The notes under the pieces were generated by a model. It did no database searches and was not told the origin of the DNA. It saw nothing but the letters and a program-made list of their open reading frames with translations. A stretch of DNA of 64,000 nucleotides from Saccharina japonica (taxonomy: Eukaryota; Sar; Phaeophyceae; Laminariales; Laminariaceae). The position numbers and the translations under genes are program-made. The stretch is from the NCBI GenBank assembly GCA_008828725.1, contig MEHQ01001077.1:87588-151587 (forward strand), written 5' to 3'. Below are positions 51,601 through 63,600 of this stretch, piece by piece. The number at the start of each line of letters is the position of its first letter. Position 1 is the first letter of the stretch.

Positions 51601-54600
51601 GCGGAGATATCGGTGGTGGGCTGGTAGCCATCACTAGTGGGGCCACCACCACCGAGGATAGCGGAACGGTCACCATCTTGTCCGCAGCAGCGGGATCAAC
51701 GGGTAACAGCGGTACCATGGTCTTCAGTTCCGGCTCCACCACGTCAGGAAACACCGGTGCCGTCATGATCGGAAGCGGTGCAGCCACGGATGGAGCGGGT
51801 GGTATGGTTAGTCTGACTGTGGGTGGCGGTACAATCGGTGTGGGCGGTGAAATAAACGTGGTGGGTGGAAACTCCGGCGACAACGTGGGTGGTTCGGTAT
51901 CGATCTCAAGTGGGTCGGGAACTACCTCTTCGAGCGGATCGGTGATGATTCGATCGCCAGATGCTGGGGTAGCTGGCGTGAGTGGTGACCTGAGTTTCAG
52001 CTCGGGCGCAAGTACTTCCGGCAACAGCGGCACAGTACTCATCGGCAGTGGCGCGGCCACGTCAGGAGCTGGAGGGGCGGTGAGTCTGACGGTAGGCACG
52101 AGCACATTCTCCGAGGGGGGGGGGCTCACATTGGCAGCTGGCACGGGTGTGACCGGAGGCCCTCTGGTAATATCTGCAGGTACTGGCATGACGGCCACTG
52201 GTGGTGCCGTGAGTATAGCCGCAGGCCTCGGACACACCGGCGGGGCCTTCGTTGTCGTCGCCGGAAAGGGGACTGCTGACGCCGGAGGCAAGATCTCTGT
52301 CACAGCTGGGCAGGGGGCCGTGACGGGAGGGGCAGTGGACCTGACCGCTGGACTCGGTGGTTCGGGGGCCGGAGGAGATGTGAGTGTCTCGGCGGGCACA
52401 AGTACATTATCTACCGGCGGATCGTTGACCATCGCTGGAGGCAGCGGAGACACGGGTGGTGGACTCGTGTCCATCACAAGCGGGGACGTCACCACCGGAG
52501 ACAGTGGAACCGTCAGAATTTTGTCTGCCGCCGCAGGCACCACGGGTAATAGTGGTGTCATGGCCTTCAGCTCGGGATCCACCACGTCCGGCAACACTGG
52601 CGCCGTCATGGTCGGTAGTGGTGCAGCCACGGACGGAGCTGGCGGTATGCTGAGTCTGACGGTGGGAAGCGGCACGACAGGAGTCGGCGGAGCCGTCAAC
52701 CTGGTGGCCGGGGACTCTGGAAATGATATAGGCGGTGCGATATCGATCGCTAGTGGATCGGGCACTGGATCGACGAGCGGATCGATCGCAATCCGATCGC
52801 CCGATGCCGGCACGACCGGCGTGAGCGGCGACCTAACACTCAGCTCGGGCGTCAGTAGCTCGGGCAACAGCGGCACTGTATTGATCGGCAGTGGCGCCGC
52901 CACGTCTGGAGCTGGCGGAGCGGTGAGTCTGACGGTGGGCACGAGCACAGATTCCGAAGGCGGGGGGCTTACATTGGCAGCTGGCACGGGTGTGACGGGA
53001 GGATCTGTGTCAATGGCGGCCGGCACTGGATCGTCAGCTACAGGCGGGGCCGTGAGCTTGGCAGCGGGGGCCGGCCACACAGGTGGTAAACTTTCCATGG
53101 TGGCGGGACAAGGTACCGCAAATATAGGTGGGGTGGTTACTGTCATCGCGGGCCAGGGGGCAACGGCCGGTGGGTCGTTAAGTATTGCAGCAGGACTTGG
53201 TGGCACGGAGACAGGAGGAGATGTCAGTATCTCCGCCGGAATTAGTGCTAACGCCAATGGGGGCACTTTGAATGTAGTTGGCGGCAGTGGAGCCACGGGT
53301 GGCGGTTCAATAGCTGTCACGAGCGGAGCCGTCACTACGGGAGATAGCGGGACCGTCGCCATATTGTCTGCCGCCGCAGGAACCACGGGTAACAGTGGTA
53401 TAATGGCCTTCAGTTCGGGATCCACCTCGTCGGGAAACACCGGTGCCATATTGATTGGTAGTGGTACAGCCATAGATGGGGCGGGAGGTATGCTGAGCCT
53501 AACTGTGGGCAGCGGGACGACAGGAGTCGGTGGTGCTGTGAACATGGTAGCCGGAGACTCCGACAATGATTTGGGCGGTGCGGTGTCGATCGCAAGTGGG
53601 TCGGGCACCACCTCAACGAGTGGATCGGTGACAATTCGATCGCCAGACGCTGGTACGGCCGGTACAAGCGGTGGGTTAGCATTCAGCTCGGGCAGCAGCA
53701 GCTCCGGCAACAGCGGAGCGGTATTGATCGGAAGTGGCGCGGCAACATCTGGAGCTGGCGGAGCGGTGAGCATGACGGTAGGGACGAGCACGTTTGCCGA
53801 GGGTGGATATCTCACGTTGGCTGCTGGAACGGGCGTGACAGGTGGTCTCGTCTCGGTTGAGGCGGGTACTGGCACGACGGCAACAGGAGGGGCAATGAGA
53901 ATTACATCGGGGCTCGGCTATACAGGCGGGGATCTCTCTGTTGTTGCCGGCCAGGGCACTGTTGATGCCGGGGGGACGGTTACTGTCATCGCCGGTCATG
54001 GAGGAAAGGATGGAGGATCAGTCAGCATTTCAGCTGGAGACGGAGCGTCTACCCTTGGTGGAGCGGTCAGCATGGCAGCCGGCGAGGGTGACCAAACCGG
54101 CGGGGATATAAGCATCATGGCTGGGCTCGGTGGCACTGGTGCCGGAGGAGACGTAAGTGTCTCCGCCGGGGATAGCAGCGGGGCAGATGGGGGCGCGCTA
54201 ACTATGATCGGCGGCAGCGGAGACACCAGTGGTGGTCTCGTGTCCGTCACCAGTGGTGCCGTTACTACCGGAAACAGCGGGGCCGTCACCATATTGTCAG
54301 CTGTAGCGGGAAACACGGGAAACAGCGGCACCATGGTCTTCAGCTCGGGATCTACCACATCCGGAAATACCGGCGCCGTCATGATCGGCAGTGGTGCAGC
54401 TGCAAATGGAGCGGGCGGTATGATGAGTGTGACGGTGGGCAGCGGTACAACAGGAGTCGGTGGCGGAGTGAATCTGTCGGCTGGAAACTCAGACGACAAC
54501 ATGGGCGGCGCCGTATCAATTGCGAGCGGATCGGGCGTGTCCTCCACGAGCGGGTCAATCATTATCAGGTCACCAAATGCGGGAACCGTGGGCGTCAGCG

Positions 54601-57600
54601 GTGACCTGATATTCAGCTCGGGCAGTAGCAGCTCCGGTAACAGCGGCACAGTGCTGATAGGTAGTGGTGCCGCCACATTAGGAGCTGGTGGGGCAATTAG
54701 CTTGACGGTAGGCACGAGCATAGTTGCCGAAGGAGGAACACTCACGTTGGCTGCGGGTACAGGGGTCACCGGGGGACCTGTGTCGTTGGCGGCTGGCACA
54801 GGTTCTACCGCGACAGGAGGTGGTACTAGTATCGTGGCGGGTCTTGGATATACTGGCGGGGCCCTCAGTATGATGGGTGGAAAGGGCACAGACGACACGG
54901 GTGGGGCGGTCACTATCATCGCTGGGCAAGGAGCCGTCATCGGAGGTTCACTAAGTGTTGAGGCGGGGTTCGGTGGTTCGGGTGCCGGAGGAGATGTGAG
55001 TGTCTCGGCCGGCACGAGCACGCTATCTAATGGCGGATCGCTGACCATGGTTGGAGGCAGCGGAGACACGGGTGGTGGACTCGTGTCAATCACAAGCGGG
55101 GACGTCACCACCGGAGACAGCGGAACCGTTAGCATCTTGTCTGCTGCCGCAGGCACCACGGGTAATAGTGGTGCCATGAGCTTCAGCTCGGGATCGACCT
55201 CGTCCGGAAACACTGGCACCGTCATGATCGGTAGTGGTGCAGCCACGGACGGAGCTGGCGGTATGCTGAGTCTGACGGTGGGCAGCGGCACGACGGGAGT
55301 CGGCGGAGCCGTCAACCTGGTGGCCGGGGACTCATCTGGTGACGTAGGAGGCGCGGTATCGATCGCTAGCGGATCGGGTACTGGATCAACGAGCGGATCG
55401 ATCACAATCCGATCGCCCGATGCCGGCACGACCGGCGTGAGCGGTGATCTAACACTCAGCTCGGGCACCAGTAGCTCGGGAAACAGCGGCACTGTACTAA
55501 TCGGCAGTGGCGCCGCCACGTCTGGAGCTGGCGGGGCGGTGAGTCTGACGGTGGGCACGAGCATATTTGCCGAGGGAGGGGCGCTCACGCTTGCAGCTGG
55601 TACAGGCGTTACAGGCGGGGCTGTGTCAATGTCAGCGGGCACTGGTACAGCGTCATCGGGTGGAGATGTGAGCGTGGCGGCAGGCCTCGGTTATACAGGC
55701 GGAAACGCCTTCGTCACAGCTGGACAAGGTACGTTTGACGCTGGCGGGTCGGTCACGGTGACGGCTGGGCAAGGGGCTATTACCGGAGGAGCGCTAAGTA
55801 TTGAAGCCGGTCTCGGAGGAACCGGCTTTGGAGGAGATATAAGCATCTCAGCTGGTGATAGTACATCAGCCGACGGAGGGTCACTGATGATGGTCGGAGG
55901 TAGTGGATCTACAGGTGGTGGGCTCGTGACCATTACGAGTGGGGAAGTTTCCATCGGAGACAGCGGAGCCGTTTCTATTACGTCTGCCATCGCGGGAACA
56001 ACGGGAAACAGTGGCATCTTGGAGTTTAGCTCCGGCTCAACCACGTCAGGCAACACCGGCGCCATCATGATTGGTAGTGGTATAGCCACAAACGGAGTGG
56101 GTGGTATGTTGAGTCTAACGGTGGGCAGCGGCACCACGGGAGTCGGTGGTGGTGTGAGCCTAATAGCTGGCGACACCGACGACAATATGGGCGGTTCAGT
56201 GTCTATCGCCAGCGGGGTGGGCACTACCTCGACAAGTGGGTCAGTCAATATTAGATCACCGAATGCCGGCACCACGGGCGTGAGCGGTGATTTGGTGTTC
56301 AGCTCGGGCACCAGTAGCTCGGGAAACAGCGGCACAGTGCTGATCGGAAGTGGCGCCGCAGCATTAGGGGCTGGCGGAGCAGTGAGTCTAACGGTAGGCA
56401 CAAGCACTTTTGCCGAAGGGGGCGGGCTAACGTTGGCAGCTGGTACGGGTGTGACGGGAGGTGCAGTGTCCATATCGAGTGGCACTGGCGATTCGGCAAC
56501 TGGTGGAGGTAGCACCATTTCAGCAGGTCTCGGTTATACAGGCGGAGCGATGACGATTGAGGCTGGAAAGGGAACGGATATGGAAGGAGGTGCAACGTCT
56601 TTATTGTCTGGACAAGGCGCTACCGATGGCGGTGCGCTGACAGTCACAGCCGGTGGTGGGGGCGCAAGCGGAGGCGTCGTTGCCGTCACGAGCGGAACTG
56701 TAACCACGGGTAACAGTGGCTCGGTCACCATCTTGTCCGCTGCGGCGGGAACCACGGGTAACAGCGGTGTATTGGTCTTTAGCTCGGGATCCACCACGTC
56801 CGGCAACACTGGTGCCGTCATGGTCGGCAGCGGTGCAGCCACGGATGGAGCGGGCGGTATGCTAAGTCTGACGGTGGGCAGCGGCACGACGGGAGTCGGC
56901 GGGGCCGTGAACCTAGTGGCCGGGGACTCGGCTGGTTCCTTAGGAGGCGCGGTATCGATCGCTAGCGGATCGGGCACTGGCTCGACGAGCGGATCGATCG
57001 CAATCCGATCGCCCGATGCCGGGACGACCGGCGTGAGCGGCGACCTTGTGTTCAGCTCGGGCTCTAGCAGCTCGGGAAACAGTGGCACGGTGCTGATCGG
57101 CAGTGGCGCCGCCACGTCTGGAGCTGGCGGGGCGGTGAGTCTAACGGTGGGCACGAGTACCTCCGCCGAGGGAGGGACAATGACGTTGGCGGCTGGAACG
57201 GGTATGACTGGAGGGCCTGTGAGCATGGTGGCGGGTACAGGCACATCATCGACAGGAGGTGCGGTTAGTATCGCCGCGGGTCTCGGTTCTGCAGGCGGGG
57301 CGTTTTCCGTTGTAGCCGGAAAGGGCACGGCCGGCGCCGGTGGTGCGATGACAGCAGCGGCGGGGCAAGGAGCAGTGGCGGGAGGAGCATTCACCCTCGC
57401 AGCAGGACTCGGTGGAACGGGTGCGGGAGGAGATGTGAGTGTCTCGGCAGGCGAAAGTACCGCAGCCGATGGTGGCTCGCTGACTATGCTCGGAGGCAGT
57501 GGAGACACCAGTAGCGGTCTCGTGAGAGTGGCCAGCGGGGTGGTTACCACGGGTAATAGCGGGGCCGTAACCATCGTATCTGCTGCAGCGGGAACCACGG

Positions 57601-60600
57601 GCAACAGTGGCACCATGGTTTTCAGCTCGGGGTCGACCACATCGGGCAACGCTGGCGCCGTCATGATCGGCAGCGGTACAGCCACGAGCGGAGCTGGCGG
57701 TATGCTGAGTCTGACGGTGGGCAGCGGCACGACGGGAGTCGGCGGAGCCGTCAACCTGGTGGCCGGGGACTCATCTGGTGACGTAGGAGGCGCCGTATCG
57801 ATCGCTAGCGGATCGGGTACTGGATCGACGAGCGGATCGATCACAATCCGATCGCCCGATGCCGGCACGACCGGCGTGAGCGGTGGTCTAACACTCAGCT
57901 CGGGCACCAGTAGCTCGGGCAACAGCGGCACTGTACTAATCGGCAGTGGCGCCGCCACGTCTGGAGCTGGCGGGGCGGTGAGTCTGACGGTGGGCACGAG
58001 CATATTTGCCGAGGGAGGGGCGCTCACGCTTGCAGCTGGTACAGGCGTTACAGGCGGGGCTGTGTCAATGTCAGCGGGCACTGGTACGTTGTCAACCGGT
58101 GGAGCTGTGAGCGTGGCTGCAGGCCTCGGCTATACAGGCGGCAATGTTGCACTTGTGGCAGGACGAGGTACGCTTGACGCCGGTGGTTCGATCACATTCA
58201 CGGCGGGGGAAGGCGAAAGTGCTGGAGGGGGTTTATTCATCGGGGCTGGGCTTGGTGGTACGGGTGCGGGAGGAGATGTGAGTGTTACAGCTGGCACAAG
58301 TAATGCCATAAAAGGTGGTGATGTGACAATAGACGCAGGAAGTGGGGCATCAGAGGGTGGTGTCGTAGCCATTACTAGTGGATCGGTTACGTTGGGCTCC
58401 AGCGGAAGCGTTAGTATCATATCAGCCCCAGCGGGAACCACAGGTAACAGCGGTGTTATTGAGTTCAGCTCGGGATCTACTACATCGGGAAACACCGGCG
58501 CCATCATGATTGGGAGTGGTGCAGCAATAGACGGAGCCGGTGGTATGCTGAGTCTGTCAGTAGGAAGCGGTACGACGGGAGTCGGAGGGGCTGCAATCCT
58601 GGTAGCTGGGGATTCTGTCGACGACACGGGCGGCTCCGTATCGATCACAAGCGGGGCGGGAACAGGGTCATCGAGCGGCTGGGTGATGATTCGATCGCCG
58701 GATGCTGGAACGACGGGAGTTAGTGGCAGCCTAGTGTTTAGCTCAGGCACAAGCAGCTCCGGCAACAGCGGCACGGTGATGATCGGTAGTGGTACTTCCA
58801 CGTCCGGCGCGGGTGGTGCAGTAAGCTTGACGGTAGGTACAAGCACCCTTGCAGTGGGAGGGGCCCTGACATTGGGAGCTGGCACGGGTATAACCGGAGG
58901 GGTGGTTGCGATATCGGCTGGAGGGGGTACCACAGCTATCGGTGGGGACATGTCCATTGTAGCAGGTGCCGGTGTCACGGGGGGTGCAGTAGTTATTTCA
59001 GCTGGAGAGGGTACCACGAATGCAGGTGGTGACTTCACGGCTACGGCCGGTCAAGGGGCGACATCTGGCGGTGGCTTTGTCATCAAAGCTGGAAGCGGAG
59101 CCACAGAGGGAGGACCTGTGGCTGTTACAAGCGGGATTGTCACCGCTGGAAACAGCGGAACCGTTACCATATTGTCCGCCGCGGCCGGAACCACGGGAAA
59201 CAGTGGCGCCCTGGTCTTTAGCTCGGGCTCCACCACGTCGGGTAACACCGGCGCCGTCATGATCGGCAGCGGTGCAGCCACAGTCGGAGCAGGTGGTATG
59301 TTGAGTTTGACCGTGGGTAGCGGCACGACGGGAGTCGGTGGCGCTGTGAACCTCGTGGCTGGAGATTCTGGTGATAACATTGGGGGTTCGGTTTCAATCG
59401 CAAGCGGGTCGGGCACTGCCTCGACAAGTGGATCAATCACAATCGTATCGCCCGATGCTGGCGCGGCCGGCGTGAGCGGCGACCTAGTGTTCAGCTCGGG
59501 AACGAGCGGTTCGGGAAACAGCGGAAGCGTGTTGATCGGCAGTGGCGCCGCCACGTCGGGAGCCGGCGGAGCGGTGAGTCTCACGGTAGGTACGAGCACC
59601 TTTACTGAGGGAGGGGCGCTCACCATGACAGCTGGCACGGGTGTGACCGGTGGGTTAGCGTCTATAGCGGCTGGCACCGGCACAACGTCCACCGGTGGTG
59701 CGCTGAGTATAGCGGCGGGTCTCGGGTACACCGGCGGGGCCATAACAGCGGTGGCTGGGCAGGGAACGAGTGACGCCGGAGGTGAGGTCTCCGTCAAAGC
59801 GGGGCAGGGAGCGGTGATGGGAGGGGCACTAGATCTGGCAGCTGGACTAGGTGGTACGGGTGCCGGGGGAAGCGTGAGTGTCTCGGCAGGCACAAGCACG
59901 TCATCCGTCGGTGGCTCGCTGACAATGATTGGAGGCAGTGGAGGCACGGGTGGTGGACTCGTGTCCATCGCAAGCGGAGACGTCACCACTGGAAACAGCG
60001 GAACCGTTACCATATTGTCCGCTGCGGCCGGAACCACGGGAAACAGTGGCGCCCTGGTCTTTAGCTCGGGCTCCACCGCGTCGGGTAACACCGGCGCCGT
60101 CATGATCGGCAGCGGTGCAGCCACAGTCGGAGCAGGTGGTATGTTGAGTTTGACCGTGGGTAGCGGCACGACGGGAGTCGGTGGCGCTGTGAACCTCGTG
60201 GCTGGAGATTCTGGTGATAACATTGGGGGTTCGGTTTCAATCGCAAGCGGGTCGGGCACTGCTTCGACAAGTGGATCAATCACAATCGTATCGCCCGATG
60301 CTGGAACGGCCGGCGTGAGCGGCGACCTAGTGTTCAGCTCGGGCACAAGCGGTTCGGGAAACAGCGGAAGCGTGTTGATCGGCAGTGGCGCCGCCACGTC
60401 GGGAGCCGGCGGAGCGGTGAGTCTCACGGTAGGTACGAGTACCTTTGCTGAAGGAGGTTTACTAACATTGGCAGCGGGCACTGGGATGACGGGTGGTTCA
60501 CTAATAATGGAGGCTGGTGCCGGCACGACAGCAAAAGGCGGTTCCTTGAGTTTGGCGGCGGGCTTCGGGCATACTGGTGGAGACCTATCAGTCGAGGCAG

Positions 60601-63600
60601 GGAAGGGCACAGCGGACACGGGTGGTATGATGACCGTCAAGGCGGGGCAAGGAGCTTCGAGCGGCGGGGCTCTCAAGATGGCCGCAGGGGAAGGTTTGCT
60701 CGATTATGGTGGGGTGCTAACGATGAATGCAGGCGAGGGGAGCCAAACCGGCGGGGCACTGGACATAGCATCTGGACAGGGTGGTACAAGCCTGGGAGGA
60801 GATCTAAGCATGTCTGCCGGGGCAAGCACAAGCGCAACTGGTGGTACGCTGACCATTTCAGGTGGTAGCGGGTCAATTGGCGGTGGTTTCGTTGCCATCG
60901 CGAGCGGAACCGTTGCCACTGGCGACAGTGGGGTGATTTCCATTGAATCTTCCGCAGCGGGAACCGCGGGAAACAGCGGCACCATGACCTTCAGCTCGGG
61001 CTCCACCACGTCGGGCAACACTGGTTCCGTCTTGATCGGCAGCGGTGCAGCCACGAGCGGTTCGGGCGGTATGCTCAGTTTGACGGTAGGTAGTGGCACG
61101 ACGGGCGTAGGCGGGAAAGTAAGTATCGTTGCGGGCGACTCCGACGATGACGTCGGTGGCGCGGTGTCGATTGCCAGCGGGTCGGGTACTGANCGGTGTC
61201 GATCGCCAGCGGGTCGGGTACTGATTCGACCAGTGGGGCGCTCACAATCCGATCGCCAGACGCGGGAACCACTGGCACTAGCGGAAATGTGGTGTTCAGC
61301 TCAGGGACTAGCAGTTCTGGCAACAGCGGCACGGTCCTGATCGGAAGCGGGGCCGCCACGTCCGGTGCCGGTGGGGCGGTGAGTTTAACAGTGGGTACAA
61401 GCGCGGATTCCGAAGGAGGGATGCTCACGGTGGCGGCGGGAACTGGTGTGACAGGTGGTACTGTTTCGATGGCGGCGGGCACTGGCACAACGGCTACTGG
61501 TGGTGCTGTAAGTATAGCGGCGGGCCTCGGATATAGCGGAGGTGCTGTCTCCATAGTGGCTGGTAAAGGAACCACGGGCACAGGTGGCGCGATCACCGTT
61601 ACAGCGGGGCAAGGAGACGTTATTGGTGGGACCCTAAGTGTGACTGCTGGGCTCGGTGGTACCGGTGCAGGAGGAGATGTTAGTGTCTCTGCGGGCACAA
61701 GCACCTCTGCGAACGGAGGCTCACTGACCATGGTCGGTGGCAGCGGAAGCACGGGTGGTGGTCTGGTGGATATCACAAGTGGGGCTGTTGCCACTGGCGA
61801 CAGTGGAACGGTCACCATCGAGTCCGCCGCAGCGGGGTCGACGGGAAACAGTGGGGTAATGGCTTTCAGCTCGGGATCCAGCGCGTCGGGAAATACCGGT
61901 GCCATCATGATTGGGAGTGGTGCAGCTACGGGTGGAGCGGGCGGTGCGCTGAGTTTGACTGTGGGTAGTGGAACGACGGGAGTCGGCGGTGCTACCAGTT
62001 TGGCGGCCGGGGACTCCGGTAATAACGTGGGCGGCGCAGTGTCAATCGAAAGCGGATCGGGCACCACTTCGTCGAGCGGATCAGTGACAATTAGATCAGT
62101 GGATGCCGGAACGTCAGGTGTGAGTGGTAACATAGTGCTTAGCTCGGGCACCAGCAGCTCGGGCAATAGTGGCACGGTGCTGATTGGTAGTGGGGCGGCA
62201 ACGTCGGGGGCTGGAGGGGCCGTGAGCTTGACAATAGGTACGAGCACATCTGCTGAAGGAGGGGTACTCACATTAGCTGCTGGTGCCGGTATTACTGGTG
62301 GTCCACTGTTGATGGAGGCTGGCACCGGCACATCATCGACAGGAGGAGCCGTTAGCATTTCGGCAGGCTTGGGATACACAGGAGGTGACCTCTCTATCGC
62401 GGCAGGACAGGGCACCACCAACACTGGTGGGTCCATTTCCGTCACAGCGGGGCAAGGAGCCGTTATTGGAGGGGCGCTCAGTGTCGCAGCAGGACTCGGC
62501 GGCACGGGTGACGGTGGTGACTTGAGTGTGTCGGCGGGTGCCAGTACCTTAAGTGGTGGAGGCTCGCTGACAATGGTAGGTGGAAGCGGGGCAACAGGAG
62601 GTGGTCTTGTTGCTGTCAAGAGCGGGGAGGTCACCACCGGAGACAGTGGGACAGTTACTATCGCATCTGCCATAGCGGGATCCACGGGTAACAGCGGTGA
62701 AATTGCTTTCAGCTCGGGATCAACCACATCGGGCAACACTGGTGCAATCATGATCGGCAGCGGTGCAGCCACGGGCGGAGCGGGAGGTATGATGAGTCTA
62801 ACCGTGGGAAGTGGCACTACAGGAGTCGGTGGGGCTATGAACATGATAGCCGGAGACTCCGACGATAACGTCGGTGGTACCGTGGTAATTGCCAGTGGGT
62901 CGGGTACAGGCTCGTCGAGCGGACCGGTGACAATCCAATCACCTAACGCCGGCACTTCGGGTGCAAGTGGTGACTTAGTTTTCAGCTCCGGGACTAGCAG
63001 TGCGGGTAATAGCGGTACGGTGCTGATCGGCAGTGGCGCCGCCACGTCGGGAGCTGGTGGGGCGGTAAGTCTGACGGTGGGCACGAGCACATCTGCTGTA
63101 GGTGGTTCGCTTACGTTAGCAGCTGGCACGGGGATCACTGGAGGACCTTTGTCGATGACTGCCGGCACTGGCACGACAGGGACAGGTGGTGCTGTCAGCA
63201 TCGCAGCGGCCTTGGGGTACACGGGGGGGGGCTTGTCGGTCGTGGCTGGACAGGGAACGACGGACACAGGTGGGGCAATCTCTGTATCGGCAGGGCAAGG
63301 AGCTACAAACGGTGGTACGCTTGGAATCGCAGCGGGAAACGGAGTTTCTGACCTTGGTGGGACATTGACTATGGTAGCCGGTGACGGTGGCATAACAGGT
63401 GGGGCGCTAACCCTTGCTGCCGGGCTCGGTGGCACGGGTTTAGGGGGAGATGTAAGTATATCTGCAGGTGATAGCACCTCCACCACCGGGGGTACGCTCA
63501 CCATGGTCGGCGGCAGTGGAGCCACGGGCGGTGGTTTCGTGGAAGTCACGAGCGGAGCTGTCACCACAGGAGATAGTGGATCCGTTGCCATACTATCGTC

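Noticed and set aside
61193..61340. Real C-terminus of the giant protein at 61340
   Set aside because: The stop is reached only in the shifted frame after the n. Removing the duplicated 31 nt plus n restores an open frame to the window end and the exact 843 nt period.
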